Shown: positions 5,297 through 7,238 of the stretch, one piece after another
How the letters are laid out: each line of letters begins with the position of its first letter
How positions within the stretch are numbered: position 1 is the stretch's first letter
Assembly (NCBI GenBank): GCA_947600345.1
Contig: CANQGC010000143.1
Span: 1-7,238 of the forward strand
Length of the DNA: 7,238 nt
Direction of reading: 5' to 3'
Origin: an uncultured Clostridia bacterium
GTDB taxonomy: Bacteria; Bacillota; Clostridia; Christensenellales; Aristaeellaceae
Position numbers and translations under genes: made by a program
The notes under the pieces: generated by a model
Databases searched by the model: none
The model's input: only the letters and a program-made list of their open reading frames with translations
Told to the model about the DNA's origin: nothing

Positions 5297-7027
5297 CTAC
5301 TGGTCCGCGTAGAGGCGCTCGAGGAATTCCTCGTCGGCGACGCCGGTGGACTCCATGCCGTAGCGCTCTTGCATCGCCTTCACGGCGCCCTCCGTGTAGC
5401 TGCCGAACTTGCCGTCGGGGCTCCCCTGGAGCACCCCCTTGGCGATCAGCGCGCGCTGGAGCTGGGCGACCGCTTCGCTCTCATCGCCGGGCGACAGGCT
5501 GGTGATCTCCTCATCCCCGCTCCTGGACCGCACCTGGGCGTCCTCCGCGCCCTGGGCCACGGGAAGCTCGAACAGATAGATGTTCTCCCTGCCGTCCACG
5601 TAAGCGCGCACGACGAGATACTTGGGCTCGGGGCCGCTCCCGGGATAGGAATAGCGCTTGTACAGCGTCACCGTCTCGCCCGGAGCGGCGCTCACGTCCG
5701 CGGCCCCTCCGATCTCCGCGTCGATCATCTGGTAGCCCTCGTAGACGGTCTGCAGGTCCTCGCTGGCGAAGTCGGTGATGATCGCCTTCTGGACGATGAC
5801 GCTCTCCTTGGCGCCGCTGCCGATCGTGACGTCCATCTGCGCCACCGCCTCGTCGCCCTGGAGCTTGTACTGGCTCGCGTAGTGCTGCTGGAAGTAGGCG
5901 GGGCTCCTGTGCCCGGTCAGCTTGATCGTGAGGTTCAGCGTCTCGTAGGGATCGTCGTTGGCCACTCTGCGGGCGCTTCCGTCCGCATAGACCTGGGCAT
6001 CGAACGCCATCGCCTGGCCGAAGGGCACGATCACCGGAGCGGCAGCCGCCTGCGCGGCGGACGCGCCGCCGGACGCCTGGCCCTCCGCCGAATCGGAAAT
6101 GGTGAAGCGCATCTCGCTCCACACGGTGCTGCCCTCATCGCCGCCCGCCGGCGTCGCGCCCACCCGGAGCAGGTAGCTTCCGGCGTTCATCTGCGTGGTG
6201 TCGTAGGCGTGGCTGGTGTCCGTGGTGACCCCCGGGCCGTAATCCGCGCCGTCGTCCGCGCAGGTGAGGTTCACGGTGTAGGAGCCCACCTGGCCGTCGG
6301 CCAGCCAGCTGAACACGGCGTTTCCCCTGCCGACGCACAGCACGCCGTCGACCTGGTAGGCGGCGCTGCCCAGGTTGATCACCGGCTTGCCCACGCCGTT
6401 CGCGAGATCCGCCTGCCGGGGAAGCGTCAGCTTCAGGAAATCCCAGGCCACATCGCCCTGCGCGTCGCCCGCCGGCCGGGCCCCCACGCGCAGAAGGAAG
6501 GTGTCGCCGGGCTCCATGCCGGTGGTGTCGATGGTGAAGCCGGTCATATTGCAATCCTCGGAGCGCTGCAGCTCGCTCCAATCGTCATCGTAGAGGTAGA
6601 TCCAGTAGCGCTGCGCGCCCCCGTCCACGCTCCAGGCGATCTCCTGCGCGCCCGATGTCAGCGCCGCCTCGTGGTAGACCTCCGCGCCGGAAACGGTGAA
6701 GTGAATCCTCCCCGACGTCGCGAGCGCCGCGCTCCCCTCTTCGGTGGGAGCGGCCTGCGCGTCCGCCGCCTGCGCGGCGGGAGCCCGTTCCGCAGACGCC
6801 GTCTCCGCAGGAATCTGCTCGTCGGGTGCCTGTTCCGCAGGCGCCTGCTCCGCGGGTGTCTGCTCGGCGGGTACCTGCTCCTCAGACGCCTGTTCCGCGG
6901 ATGCCTGCTCTGCGGAAGCCTGTTCGGCGATGCCGGAGCCGCCCGACGCCAGCAGCGCCAGCGCGAGCCACGCTGCCGCGATCCTGAATCCACGCCCCTT
7001 CCGGCGCTTCACAATCATGCGCTTCAT
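5297..7027 (-). CDS. Secreted multidomain protein with C-terminal peptidoglycan-binding domain
   Basis: This 576-residue protein starts with a basic N-terminus and hydrophobic stretch (about 1-34) that reads as a Sec signal peptide, with possible cleavage after GIA. A pentapeptide AEQAS/AEQAP linker (about 35-74) follows. Next come two related beta-rich repeats (about 108-202 and 214-312). Each ends in a DTT-M...LLRVGA-PAG...W pattern and is probably Ig-like. An unrecognised domain follows (about 332-491). A PG_binding_1-type domain closes the protein (about 511-574: LSPGDESEAVAQLQRAL, DGKFGSYTEGAVKAMQ). It is probably exported and bound to cell wall; no catalytic domain is visible. ATG 7027 is chosen because GGAGG (7036-7040) lies 8 nt upstream; longer readings to 7114 would enter the hairpin cluster. 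Confidence 0.88.
   Translation of the reverse strand: MKRMIVKRRKGRGFRIAAAWLALALLASGGSGIAEQASAEQASAEQASEEQVPAEQTPAEQAPAEQAPDEQIPAETASAERAPAAQAADAQAAPTEEGSAALATSGRIHFTVSGAEVYHEAALTSGAQEIAWSVDGGAQRYWIYLYDDDWSELQRSEDCNMTGFTIDTTGMEPGDTFLLRVGARPAGDAQGDVAWDFLKLTLPRQADLANGVGKPVINLGSAAYQVDGVLCVGRGNAVFSWLADGQVGSYTVNLTCADDGADYGPGVTTDTSHAYDTTQMNAGSYLLRVGATPAGGDEGSTVWSEMRFTISDSAEGQASGGASAAQAAAAPVIVPFGQAMAFDAQVYADGSARRVANDDPYETLNLTIKLTGHRSPAYFQQHYASQYKLQGDEAVAQMDVTIGSGAKESVIVQKAIITDFASEDLQTVYEGYQMIDAEIGGAADVSAAPGETVTLYKRYSYPGSGPEPKYLVVRAYVDGRENIYLFELPVAQGAEDAQVRSRSGDEEITSLSPGDESEAVAQLQRALIAKGVLQGSPDGKFGSYTEGAVKAMQERYGMESTGVADEEFLERLYADQ
6806..6927 (-). repeat. Degenerate 15-bp tandem repeat coding an AEQ(A/T/V)(S/P) linker
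   Basis: About eight units with a 15-bp period encode pentapeptides such as AEQAS, AEQAP, AEQTP and EEQVP right after the signal peptide. The frame is kept because the period is a multiple of three. Units differ at third positions and at the last two residues. The stretch is probably a flexible wall-spanning spacer, and copy number may vary among strains. Confidence 0.85.
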
Positions 7028-7091
7028 AGATTTGTCCTCCATAATCCGTTCGTCGCCATTCAAGGCAACACCGTACAAATAAGTTGGGAGG

Positions 7092-7165
7092 TTGGAAACC
7101 CGGAGGGTTTCCAAGTCGGCCGTTAGGCCGACCGGCTCGGTCGAATCGAAGATTCGAGCGAGCCG
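7092..7165. repeat. Three hairpins placed end to end
   Basis: Hairpin A (7092-7114) has a perfect 10-bp stem and 3-nt loop. Hairpin B (7115-7132) has a perfect 7-bp stem (GTCGGCC/GGCCGAC) and 4-nt loop. Hairpin C (7133-7165) has a 15-position stem with a single G-G mismatch and a 3-nt loop. They abut with no spacer base. The array lies upstream of the secreted protein gene on the minus strand. No gene or T-run is seen, so a mobile or structural intergenic repeat is more likely than a simple terminator. Confidence 0.75.
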
Positions 7166-7202
7166 CCCCGTCCGGCGAATGAGTTTTTCGTCAGATGCAA
7201 GT

Positions 7203-7238
7203 GCAGATTCCGAAGGCTTACTGGAGGTAAGTCGAGGA
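7203..7238. repeat. Fourth hairpin, cut by the window edge
   Basis: GCTTAC (7216-7221) pairs with GTAAGT (7227-7232) across a 5-nt loop, with one G-T wobble. Beyond a small internal loop, TCC (7209-7211) can pair with GGA (7236-7238). The sequence stops before the stem can be completed, so its true length is unknown. It is probably part of the same palindrome-rich element as 7092-7165. Confidence 0.5.

Noticed and set aside
6806..6927. The 15-bp tandem repeats as a CRISPR array
   Set aside because: There are no spacers. The units are contiguous, degenerate and keep a reading frame inside a secreted protein.
4424..7126. A 900-codon open frame on the plus strand
   Set aside because: It lies opposite two well-supported minus-strand genes and is a by-product of GC-rich third positions. 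Its translation is rich in R, G, A, L, H and D and shows no domain.
7092..7165. The hairpin array as a tRNA or other known RNA gene
   Set aside because: The stems are simple adjacent hairpins. There is no cloverleaf, no TTCGA-type T-loop in the right place and no CCA end.

Overview
This window looks like chromosomal DNA from a GC-rich member of the Clostridia (Firmicutes). The reasons are a class T-box leader in front of leuA, strong AGGAGG-type ribosome binding sites, consensus sigma-A promoters, and small XRE and ferredoxin proteins of a clostridial type. The species cannot be named from sequence alone. Two housekeeping-like, GC-rich blocks flank a middle section (about 2230-4400) that is visibly more AT-rich and carries accessory genes.

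Layout: 1-58 holds two perfect hairpins. 75-1781 (minus) is leuA, 2-isopropylmalate synthase. 1823-2127 is its control region: a consensus promoter, a T-box leader whose proposed specifier is a Leu codon, and an intrinsic terminator. 2230-3198 (minus) encodes a protein with one membrane segment and a C-terminal HNH nuclease domain. It is divergent from a small XRE regulator at 3387-3632 (plus). The intergenic region between them has two matched pairs of TTGCAAT sites, one over each predicted start region. 3695-4343 (minus) is a toxin-first type II toxin-antitoxin operon (HigB/RelE-like toxin, XRE antitoxin with overlapping start), preceded by a clear promoter with inverted repeats. 4466-5224 (minus) is an EFR1-type flavodoxin-ferredoxin protein, and 5297-7027 (minus) is a secreted protein with a peptidoglycan-binding domain. 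7092-7165 holds three hairpins placed end to end, and a fourth is cut off by the right edge.

How the parts work together: leuA is expected to be switched on when uncharged tRNA-Leu stabilises the antiterminator. The XRE protein probably represses both itself and the membrane HNH gene. The antitoxin probably represses its own operon. The nuclease/regulator pair beside a toxin-antitoxin pair resembles a small defence or stability island, but no integrase, transposase or attachment site is visible, and a defence role is inference.
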